Source of the DNA: Synechococcales cyanobacterium T60_A2020_003
GTDB lineage: Bacteria > Cyanobacteriota > Cyanobacteriia > RECH01
Reading direction: 5' to 3'
DNA length: 44,461 nucleotides
Assembly (NCBI GenBank): GCA_015272205.1
Contig: JACYMB010000168.1
Coordinates: 1-44,461 of the forward strand
The translations under genes were made by a program, and so were the position numbers. The stretch's first letter is position 1, and every line of letters begins with the position of its first letter. This document shows positions 30,258 through 37,748 of this stretch, one piece after another. Under the pieces are notes generated by a model. It had not been told where the DNA came from, did no database searches, and was given only the letters and a program-made list of their open reading frames with translations.

Positions 30258-32216
30258 ATGGCAAGCCTTAACCTGAAGTTCATTGGACGATATTCTACAG
30301 GCGTGTTCGATGAGGGAGCCGCACAGATTTCCACCTATGATCCAAACTCGAAGCGCCTCTTTGCTGTCAATGCGGACAGTCAGACCGTTGATGTTTTAGA
30401 CCTCAGCAAACCCAATAAGCCCAAGCTGGTGTTCACCATTGATGCGTCTAGTTTCGGAGGCGGCTCCGCAAACAGCGTGGCGGTGAAAGACGGCATTTTG
30501 GCGATCGCCATTGAAAATAGTGATACCCAAGCCGATGGCAGTGTTGTCTTCTACGACGTTCGCAAAGAGACACCAAAAGTCCTGAAAACAGTCACCGTAG
30601 GCGCACTGCCTGACATGCTGACCTTCACACCGGATGGCAGTAAGGTACTGGTCGCTAACGAAGGCGAACCCAGCAGTGACTACACCGTTGATCCAGAAGG
30701 CTCCGTCAGCATTATTGATCTCAGTAACGGAATCAAGCAGGCAACCGTTACCACCGCAGACTTCAGGGCATTCAACGACCAACGTGAGAGTCTTCTGAGT
30801 GCAGGCGTACGCATTTTTGGCCCTAATGCAACCGTTGCCCAGGATTTAGAACCAGAATACATTGCCGTTTCACCAGATTCCGCTACCGCATGGGTCACAC
30901 TCCAAGAAGCCAATGCTCTCGCTGTCGTGGATATCGACGCTGGAACGGTTACCAAGATCGTCCCCTTGGGCTATAAGGATTACTCGGCTCCCGGTAACAA
31001 ACTGGATGCCAGCAATAAAGATGGCAGAATCAATCTTCAGAACTGGCCTGTATTCGGCATGTACCAACCAGATGCGATCGCCTCCTACAAATCAGGCGGG
31101 AAAACCTACCTCGTCACCGCCAACGAAGGCGATACCCGTGACTATGACGGATTCAGCGAAGAAGAACGCATTGCCGACGTTATTCTTGACCCAACGGCGT
31201 TTCCCAAGGCCGCAGAATTGCAGGCTGAAGCCAATCTCGGTCGTCTTTTGATCACCAATACGCTTGGCGATACCGATGGAGATGGAGACTTCGACGAACT
31301 TTACTCCTTCGGTGGGCGATCGTTTTCGATTTGGAACGCGAAGGGCAACCTTGTGTTTGACAGTGGCGACGATTTTGAAAAGCGTCTCGCAAAACTATTG
31401 CCGAATGATTTCAACTCCAACAATGACGCCAACCAGTCCTTTGATAGCCGCAGCGATGACAAAGGCCCCGAACCCGAAGGCGTCGTGCTGGGTTCCATTA
31501 ACGGACGCACCTTCGCCTTTATCGGTCTGGAACGAATCGGTGGCGTGATGGTATATGACATTACTAACCCAAAAGCCGCAACGTTTGTGGACGACGTGAA
31601 TCCCCGTGACTTCAGCGTTGTCTTCAATGAGGATAGCGAGGGAAATCCGGATCCAACTGCAGAACAGCTCGCAGCCATCGGCGACCTAGGCCCAGAAGGG
31701 CTCACATTCATCGCAGCTCAAGACAGTCCTAGCGGCGTTCCCCTGCTCGTGACCGCCAATGAAGTCAGCGGTACCACCAGTGTTTTCGAGATTAACTACA
31801 AGCCCCAAGCCTTCGCTACCAACGGCGATGATCAAATCGAAGGAACCCCGAAGGGCGATCGCATTAAGGGCAAGGGCGGAGATGACACCCTGCTTGGCGT
31901 CGCTGGAGATGACAAACTCGTCGGCGATGAGGGCAATGACATCCTGATTGGCGGAAAGGGGGATGACGTAGCCAAGGGCAGCGATGGCAGGGATATTTTT
32001 GGCATTGGCGATGGTGATGGCGTTGACCTCATCCGAGACTTCCAGGACGGCAAAGATACCCTCGGACTTCTGAATGGTCTCTCCTTTGGCAGTCTGACCC
32101 TAGAAAACGATGGCAAGTTTGCCCTGATTAGCGCCGATGGTAAAGTACTCGCTGAGCTGAAAGGGGTAGACTCAAACGATTTAAGTCGTTCTGATTTTAC
32201 GAAGCTGTCGATCTAA
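30258..32216 (+). CDS. Choice-of-anchor I beta-propeller protein with RTX tail
   Basis: 652 residues from ATG 30258. The reading frame extends back to a TTG at 30075, but those 61 residues look non-coding. The main part (DEGAAQISTYDPNSKRLFAVNADSQTVDVLDLS; VANEGEPSSDYTVDPEGSVSIIDLS; VTANEGDTRDYDGFSEEERI; GPEPEGVVLG) follows the choice-of-anchor I / LVIVD-type propeller pattern of secreted proteins. From about residue 525 it has calcium-binding RTX nonapeptides (GGDDTLLGVAGDDKLVGDEG), then a hydrophobic end resembling type I secretion signals. There is no N-terminal signal peptide. Extracellular location by type I export is the best guess. Substrate unknown. Confidence 0.82.
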   Translation: MASLNLKFIGRYSTGVFDEGAAQISTYDPNSKRLFAVNADSQTVDVLDLSKPNKPKLVFTIDASSFGGGSANSVAVKDGILAIAIENSDTQADGSVVFYDVRKETPKVLKTVTVGALPDMLTFTPDGSKVLVANEGEPSSDYTVDPEGSVSIIDLSNGIKQATVTTADFRAFNDQRESLLSAGVRIFGPNATVAQDLEPEYIAVSPDSATAWVTLQEANALAVVDIDAGTVTKIVPLGYKDYSAPGNKLDASNKDGRINLQNWPVFGMYQPDAIASYKSGGKTYLVTANEGDTRDYDGFSEEERIADVILDPTAFPKAAELQAEANLGRLLITNTLGDTDGDGDFDELYSFGGRSFSIWNAKGNLVFDSGDDFEKRLAKLLPNDFNSNNDANQSFDSRSDDKGPEPEGVVLGSINGRTFAFIGLERIGGVMVYDITNPKAATFVDDVNPRDFSVVFNEDSEGNPDPTAEQLAAIGDLGPEGLTFIAAQDSPSGVPLLVTANEVSGTTSVFEINYKPQAFATNGDDQIEGTPKGDRIKGKGGDDTLLGVAGDDKLVGDEGNDILIGGKGDDVAKGSDGRDIFGIGDGDGVDLIRDFQDGKDTLGLLNGLSFGSLTLENDGKFALISADGKVLAELKGVDSNDLSRSDFTKLSI

Positions 32217-32241
32217 TTGAGCCTGAAGCGTTGATCCGATG

Positions 32242-32270
32242 CGGTGGTGTGCCCTACACCACCGTTTTTT
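32242..32270 (+). terminator. Terminator after the RTX protein gene
   Basis: Perfect 9-bp GC-rich stem (CGGTGGTGT / ACACCACCG, 5-nt loop) followed by six T. Confidence 0.9.
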
Positions 32271-32478
32271 ATGGTTTAGCGACTATGGAATTTCTTGTGC
32301 AACCCAGAAATACTTTTGTTTTTCTACTCCCCATCCCCATGCCAGGTACTATGGATTTTGATGTCTCAACGGAATTTATAAATCTTTAGTAAATCATCGT
32401 GGCAGGCGTTTACTCTTGACCAGTCGTTGGGAATATTGATTCAATAAGCAGTTTTCTGCTTCAGGGTGTTCATCCAAG

Positions 32479-32500
32479 TTAGACATATCTTAGACATATC
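32479..32500. repeat. Tandem 11-bp repeat
   Basis: TTAGACATATC twice in a row without spacer, about 245 bp upstream of the TPR gene. The 11-bp period is close to one helical turn. The rest of 32271-32744 shows no gene that I can support. Confidence 0.6.
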
Positions 32501-32744
32501 ACGGATTGATTGGGTCTGAGCCGTAGACCATAATGCTGAGCGATCGCAGTCTATTGAATCCGTACATGGCGCTGAAGTGTTTCGTAGGCTTCATAGGGCA
32601 GCCGCGCATTGCCAGATGAAGCTCTCTAATGGTGATCATTGTGATCGGGTTTGCAGTCTTGACATTGAACACTGCACCCTTGTTGGGCATCTCGCTCATT
32701 TGAATCTGGGGAACTAGTTCTTGAGTCAGCTTTCAGGCTCTACC

Positions 32745-33562
32745 ATGACAAACGATTCCACCGATAAGGCTCTGTATGATCAGGGGCGCAAGCTCTATAA
32801 GCTCGGTCGCTATGAAGTGGCGATCGCCAAATTTGATAAGCATCTGGCACGCCATCCCGATGACGCCGAGGCGTGGGCCTATCGGGGACATGCTCTCTCG
32901 GCCTTAGAGATGCTGCCAGAATCCTTGGAAACCTTTGATCGCGCCATTCGGATTAAATCAAAGCTCGAAACGGCTTGGCATGGTAAAGGTGTGGTCTTAA
33001 CCAAACTCGAACGCTACAAAGATGCAGTACAAGCCCTGGATCGGGCAACCACACTGGAACGCCAGGATTATCGTGCCTGGTACAACAAAGGTCACGCCTA
33101 CGTAGGCATGGGACGCCACAAAGATGCGATCGCCTGCTTCGACAAAGCGGTAGAGATCAAACCCGAAAACTACCACGCTTGGTACAACAAGGGGTAGCCC
33201 TTTTAGCACTCCATCGCTATGAAGATGCCCTGACCAGCTTTGACATCAGCCTTTCGATCCAACCGAAGTGCTACTACGCTTGGAATTCTCGCGGCCTAGT
33301 GCTGGCAAAACTAGAACGGCATGAGGAGGCGATCGCCAGTTTCGATCGTTCGATTCGAGCCAAGTCCGACAATCCTCAAGCTTGGTATGGCAAAGCTCGC
33401 TCCTGCGCTGCGCTGGGCGATCTTTCCTCAACAGTTAATAACTTGTATCGAGCCATGATTCTCAGCCCGAACCTGTATAAAGTAATGGCAAAAACGGATT
33501 CTGAATTTGACACCATGCGCCATGATCAGAGGTTTCAGGCACTCATGAATACCAGTGGTTAA
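32745..33562 (+). pseudogene. TPR-repeat protein interrupted by a frameshift
   Basis: The first frame (ATG 32745 to TAG 33195-33197) encodes a tandem TPR array ending YHAWYNKG. The -1 frame continues exactly where the next repeat should run (GVALLALHRYEDALTSFD..) to the stop at 33560-33562. Restoring one G in the GGGG run at 33191-33194 joins them into a protein of about 272 residues with seven 34-residue TPRs. TPR arrays mediate protein-protein contacts, and no partner is evident. It may be a real inactivating mutation, a sequencing error in the G-run, or slippage of glycine tRNA on GGGG. The second half is intact, so loss would be recent. An upstream TTG at 32721 is unlikely to be the start. 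Confidence 0.8.
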
Positions 33563-33610
33563 TGTGCCCCAAAACGTCCAACCGCGTATTTTCTAAGCGT
33601 GATTAAGCTA

Positions 33611-33639
33611 TAAAAAACTCCGGACAACCCGACCGGAGT
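33611..33639 (-). terminator. Terminator of the methyltransferase gene
   Basis: On the minus strand ACTCCGG pairs with CCGGAGT (9-nt loop), followed by a six-T run. It lies 160 bp beyond the stop at 33799. Confidence 0.75.
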
Positions 33640-33798
33640 ACATCACATTTAGGGAGACTTCTGTAATGGAGTTTTGGGAGACTCTATTACCACATTGAGG
33701 CTGTAGACAAGAGTTGGCGCAAAACCAACCCTCTATGCCCTTATTTGTAACACAATGTAAACAACTATTGCAATTTTTCACGATGGTTGTAGGCGCTT

Positions 33799-34443
33799 CT
33801 AGCAGCGCTGGGCGATCACCGCATAGAAAGGATCGCCGCTCGGCATCCCCAACAGTTGGAACAGAGAGGGCAACGGAGGCTTGCGCTCAATGACATCTGG
33901 CGGACTGAATCCGGCAACCGCATCAAAATAGCCTTTTACAAGCTGAACCCGCCCTTCTTCGGTATTGTCCCGCCAGATCTGGATCGCCTTTTGGTAAAAC
34001 ATCCGGTTTGAGAAGCTGACGATCGCCAGTCCACCGGGTTTCAGCACCCGATAGATTTCGCTAAAGATCGCTTCGGGATATTGCAAATACTGAACTGACA
34101 CCGTGTTCAGCACCGCATCAAAGGAGGCATCGGGGAACGGTAGTTTTAAATCTTGGTTGAGATTTTGAACGAAATAGTGATCCAATCGTGGGTTTTTAGC
34201 CAGTTCCTCTGCATTCAGGCCATGCCCTTCCACATGGGCAAATGCCATCTCATCAGGCAAATGGGACACCCAACTGCTCATCAGGTCAAGAATGCGAGTG
34301 TTGGGCGACAGGCGATCGCGATACAGATCCGTAAGCTGGCGAATAAACCCGTCGTCTACGTGGGTGACAAAGCGGGGATAGTCGTAAAAGAACAGATCAT
34401 TAGTTTCATCAAGTTTGCTGCGGTGATCAGGACGAAGCAGCAT
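33799..34443 (-). CDS. SAM-dependent methyltransferase domain protein
   Basis: 214 residues. The SAM region is unusual: motif I reads TRILDLMSSWVSHLP in place of the canonical DxGxGxG, followed by VEGHGLNAEEL, DLKLPFPDASFDAVLNTVSVQYLQYP and EIYRVLKPGGLAIVSFSNRMF. This matches a recognised group of short cyanobacterial and plant methyltransferase-like proteins with a degenerate glycine motif, so activity is not certain. Substrate unknown. It is isolated, with its own terminator. Confidence 0.82.
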   Translation of the reverse strand: MLLRPDHRSKLDETNDLFFYDYPRFVTHVDDGFIRQLTDLYRDRLSPNTRILDLMSSWVSHLPDEMAFAHVEGHGLNAEELAKNPRLDHYFVQNLNQDLKLPFPDASFDAVLNTVSVQYLQYPEAIFSEIYRVLKPGGLAIVSFSNRMFYQKAIQIWRDNTEEGRVQLVKGYFDAVAGFSPPDVIERKPPLPSLFQLLGMPSGDPFYAVIAQRC

Positions 34444-34565
34444 AGGGCAGATCGGGCAACGCTACACCTCTTAGTCTAAAGATGTTGTGAAATATTAAGC
34501 AAGCGACGGATAGGGCGATCGCCCATCCCATCAAATTCGGTTCATCCATGATTCATCCGTCGTGG

Positions 34566-34628
34566 AGGGGCGGGTTTTGCCTTTAAACCTTGATGCTGGC
34601 TGGGTTCAAGCTGCTAAACCCGCCCGTA
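34566..34628 (+). repeat. Interspersed palindromic-end repeat, copy R3
   Basis: 63 nt: AGGGGCGGGTTTTG, 34 bp, CTAAACCCGCCCGTA. The 10-bp arms are perfect. It also shares TGCTGGGTTC-like inner sequence and the downstream flank (ATxATGGGxATT) with the copy at 5508. It lies between the methyltransferase and recG genes. Confidence 0.85.
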
Positions 34629-34658
34629 TAGATAATGGGGATTTCCGTAGATTTGATA

Positions 34659-37142
34659 TCACGTCAAAATCGTGCCGCCCATCAGTTTCTGGTAGCGGTA
34701 GACCAGTTCCTTCAGCAAAACCGGATGGGATTGCAGCATCGGGTCGGTCTGGGTGAGGGCTTCGGCGGCCTGCCGCGCAATATCCAACACCGCCTGATCT
34801 TCGACCAAACTGGCGAGGGCAAAGTCGGGCAATCCGGACTGACGAGTTCCTAGCACCTCCCCTGGCCCCCGGAACCGCATATCCATTTCCGAAATAAAGA
34901 AACCATCCTGTGACTGTTCCAGCACTTTCAACCGCTGGCGTGCTGTTTCCGCCTTGGAATTGCTCATTAGCAAACAGTAGGATTGATCGGCTCCCCGTCC
35001 GACCCGTCCCCGCAACTGGTGGAGTTGGGACAGCCCGAAACGTTCCGCGTGTTCAATCAACATTACGCTGGCGTTCGGCACATCAACCCCGACCTCTACC
35101 ACCGTCGTGGACACTAGAATGTGAGTTTTTTGATCCCGAAATTGGGCGATCGCCTCTTCTTTTTCCGCTGACGACATCCGCCCGTGCAGCAAGCCCACTT
35201 GAAACTCTGGAAACACGATCTCCTGCAAGCGATGAAATTCCTCAATCGCCGAACGCAGATCCAGCTTTTCCGACTCATCCACCAACGGCAATACCACATA
35301 CACCTGGCGACCCTGGGCAATCTCGCGCCGCATTAGATCATAGGCATGGGCGCGATCGCGTCCCCCTAGAACCGTCGTTTGAATCGGTTTCCGTCCGGGG
35401 GGCAGTTCGTCAATTTGACTGACATCGAGATCTCCGTGGAGGGTTAAGGCGAGGGTGCGTGGAATCGGGGTTGCGGTCATGGTCAACACGTGGGGGCGAT
35501 CGCCTTTTTGCTGAAGTTTTGCCCGTTGTGCCACACCAAAGCGATGCTGTTCATCAATCACCACCAGTCCCAACTGCTGGAATTTCACCGGATCTTCGAT
35601 CAGGGCATGGGTACCAACGAGAAGCGGCAATTCCCCGGTTTCCAGTTCCTGATGAATTTGGCGACGCTTAGCGGTGCGGGTTGATCCCGTCAACAATTCC
35701 ACCGACAGATGCAGCGCATTAAACCAAGACACAAGCTTGTGGTAATGCTGTTCCGCCAAAACCTCTGTCGGAGCCATAAACGCCGCCTGATATCCCGCCT
35801 GGATCGCCGCCAGAATCGCCACCACGGCTACCACGGTTTTTCCAGATCCCACATCTCCCTGGACGAGGCGATTCATAGGGATCGGTTGCTGGAGATCGTT
35901 CAAAATATCGTTCACGACTCGCTGCTGAGCATCGGTGAATTTAAACGGCAGAGTTTCATAAAACGCGTCGATCAGCTCGCCTGTGGGAGCCAGTACGACG
36001 TTCGTTTGTTCCTGTCGCTGCTGCGCCCGTCGTTGCAGCAAACCTAATTGCAGGTAGAAAAATTCGTCAAACACTAACCGTCGTCGTGCCGCTTGCAGAG
36101 CCTCCTGATCTGGGGGGAAATGGATGTGGGCGATCGCCTCCTGAATCCCGATCAGGCCATAGTCCTGGCGAATCTCGTCGGGCAACGCCTCCGGAATGCG
36201 GGCGATCGCAGGCAACGCCCCAACCACCGCTTTTCGCACCACATCCGCCGAAATTCCTTCCGAGAGGGGATAGATCGGCACAATCCGCCCCACCGTTAGG
36301 GAATCAATGCTGCTCTCTACATGATCGATCAGCTCAATTTGCGGTTCTTCCAGCGTGATCCCGTACTGATTCTGCTTTACCAATCCAGAGGCCGCCACCG
36401 TTGCCCCTTTGGGATAGAGGCGCTTTTGCTGTTCCTGCCACCCACGATTGCTAAACCGCTTTCCGGCAAAGAAACGGCTGACCCGCATTTGTCCAGAGGG
36501 ATCCCGCAGGGTCAGCTCAAAAATCGATAGCTTTGAATTCCGGGGACTGGTGAAACAGTTGCAGCTTTTCACCGTTGCAATGATCGTGACCGTTTCCCCC
36601 GGCACTAGATCTTTAATATTGACCTGTCGTGCATAGTCGATGTGGTCACGGGGATAGTAGTAAAGCAGATCGCGAACGGTGTAGAGGCCAAGTTTGGCTA
36701 GGCGATCGCTATTTCGTGCCCCAACGCCTGGAAGATAGGTCAGGGCTTGGTCTAGCTCTATCGGGGTGCGCGATCGCACTACTGGTGCAGTTCGTGGGGT
36801 TGTGGCTTGTTTGGGGGTTGATCCATGATTCGTTGCACCAGACGGTTCGGCTGTCCGGGAGGATTGAATTGTGGCGGACTCCGTTAACCGCTGCGCCTGA
36901 TAGATGAAGCGACGGGTATCGGCGACGAGATGCTGGCGTTGGGCAAAGCTGAGATCGGCATACTCGCCATACTGACGGGCAAGGGTCTGACAGCGATCGC
37001 GCTCCGCAGAGGGTAGCGTTTCCGGGGGCTGGGCAAGGCTCAATTGCAGGAATTCACTAAATTGGTACTGCTTCCCCATGAGGTTGTTAAACCCCTGCTC
37101 AGCCTCGTACCTTAGTGCTTTTTGGAGCCTTAACCAGTCCAT
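34659..37142 (-). CDS. recG: ATP-dependent DNA helicase RecG
   Basis: 827 residues from ATG 37142 (AGGA ribosome site). The frame opens at a TTG five codons earlier. A cyanobacterial N-terminal extension of about 130 residues is followed by the wedge domain (VGARNSDRLAKLGLYTVRDLLYYYPRDHIDY..), the Walker A motif VQGDVGSGKTVVA, the DEQH box, the motif III TATPIPRTL, and the C-terminal helicase motifs with STTVVEVGVDVPNAS and QLRGRVGRGADQSYC. RecG remodels stalled forks and branched DNA intermediates. It stands alone, and its neighbours are unrelated. Confidence 0.97.
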   Translation of the reverse strand: MDWLRLQKALRYEAEQGFNNLMGKQYQFSEFLQLSLAQPPETLPSAERDRCQTLARQYGEYADLSFAQRQHLVADTRRFIYQAQRLTESATIQSSRTAEPSGATNHGSTPKQATTPRTAPVVRSRTPIELDQALTYLPGVGARNSDRLAKLGLYTVRDLLYYYPRDHIDYARQVNIKDLVPGETVTIIATVKSCNCFTSPRNSKLSIFELTLRDPSGQMRVSRFFAGKRFSNRGWQEQQKRLYPKGATVAASGLVKQNQYGITLEEPQIELIDHVESSIDSLTVGRIVPIYPLSEGISADVVRKAVVGALPAIARIPEALPDEIRQDYGLIGIQEAIAHIHFPPDQEALQAARRRLVFDEFFYLQLGLLQRRAQQRQEQTNVVLAPTGELIDAFYETLPFKFTDAQQRVVNDILNDLQQPIPMNRLVQGDVGSGKTVVAVVAILAAIQAGYQAAFMAPTEVLAEQHYHKLVSWFNALHLSVELLTGSTRTAKRRQIHQELETGELPLLVGTHALIEDPVKFQQLGLVVIDEQHRFGVAQRAKLQQKGDRPHVLTMTATPIPRTLALTLHGDLDVSQIDELPPGRKPIQTTVLGGRDRAHAYDLMRREIAQGRQVYVVLPLVDESEKLDLRSAIEEFHRLQEIVFPEFQVGLLHGRMSSAEKEEAIAQFRDQKTHILVSTTVVEVGVDVPNASVMLIEHAERFGLSQLHQLRGRVGRGADQSYCLLMSNSKAETARQRLKVLEQSQDGFFISEMDMRFRGPGEVLGTRQSGLPDFALASLVEDQAVLDIARQAAEALTQTDPMLQSHPVLLKELVYRYQKLMGGTILT

Positions 37143-37387
37143 GAATCCTATGTCCAAGCCTCTTTAAGTATAGATCACCTGTACTTATAACAGCCGTTCA
37201 TACGGGTGGTGAGATATAGGAGTCCCCCCCTGCCCTACGCAACCCTTCAGTTGCGACGCCCAAGATCTTGAGGTGACTTTGCGTTGTTCAACACATCAAC
37301 ACCAAAGCGTAACACTTCATTGCAGAGACAGAATTTTTCGGCAGTTCCCGTGATAACGTCTATAACGTTGACTTTTAACAAAAGTAA

Positions 37388-37406
37388 CTTTGTCCCTAGG
37401 ACAAAG
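37388..37406. promoter_or_regulatory. Perfect 8-bp inverted repeat before the 65-residue gene
   Basis: CTTTGTCC-CTA-GGACAAAG, ending 22 bp before the ATG at 37429. A second weaker repeat (AACGT-CTATA-ACGTT, 37355-37369) lies 18 bp further up. Either an operator or a 5'-UTR hairpin is possible. Confidence 0.5.
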
Positions 37407-37428
37407 CTCTTGAGAGGAAGCAAGTTTA

Positions 37429-37626
37429 ATGTTGACATCTGATTTTCAATCTAGCTCAGCAGCGCGCGAAGATTTCAGTGAATACGTTGCCCACCTTCAA
37501 CTTCACATGACCCTGCAAGCTCGGAACTTGGTTCCACCCATGCGGGATGCAGCAGACAGTCGTGAGCAACTCTTGTATCAAACCCAAGCCACATTCGAGA
37601 AGTTTATTTCTCGCCAAGGTCGATAG
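37429..37626 (+). CDS. Small conserved-looking protein, 65 residues
   Basis: MLTSDFQSSSAARE opens it, and the middle (YVAHLQLHMTLQARNLVPPMRDAADSREQLLYQ) looks like two amphipathic helices. No signal, membrane segment or cysteine is present. Support for a real gene comes from a GAGGAAG ribosome site, its own palindromic upstream region, a terminator after the stop, and coding-like composition. I suspect it is a cyanobacteria-specific family but cannot name it. Confidence 0.65.
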   Translation: MLTSDFQSSSAAREDFSEYVAHLQLHMTLQARNLVPPMRDAADSREQLLYQTQATFEKFISRQGR

Positions 37627-37702
37627 GCATCCCAGCAACGGTTTACACACGGGTCACCCCATTTCCGTTGATTGGCTTGCTGCAAGAAAAAGTTTTTTAG
37701 GC

Positions 37703-37726
37703 AAAGCCCGCCCTTATGCGGGCTTT
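37703..37726 (+). terminator. Hairpin between convergent genes
   Basis: Perfect 9-bp stem (AAAGCCCGC / GCGGGCTTT, 6-nt loop). The T-tract is short on both strands. It probably serves the small gene on the left and the 831-residue gene on the right. Confidence 0.65.
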
Positions 37727-37748
37727 ACTAGTTTTACCAGGGGGGGGT

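Noticed and set aside
32499-32699. 66-residue minus-strand reading frame
   Set aside because: It is open and not obviously a shadow, but I see no ribosome site, known motif or operon context. Left out unless a homologue is found.
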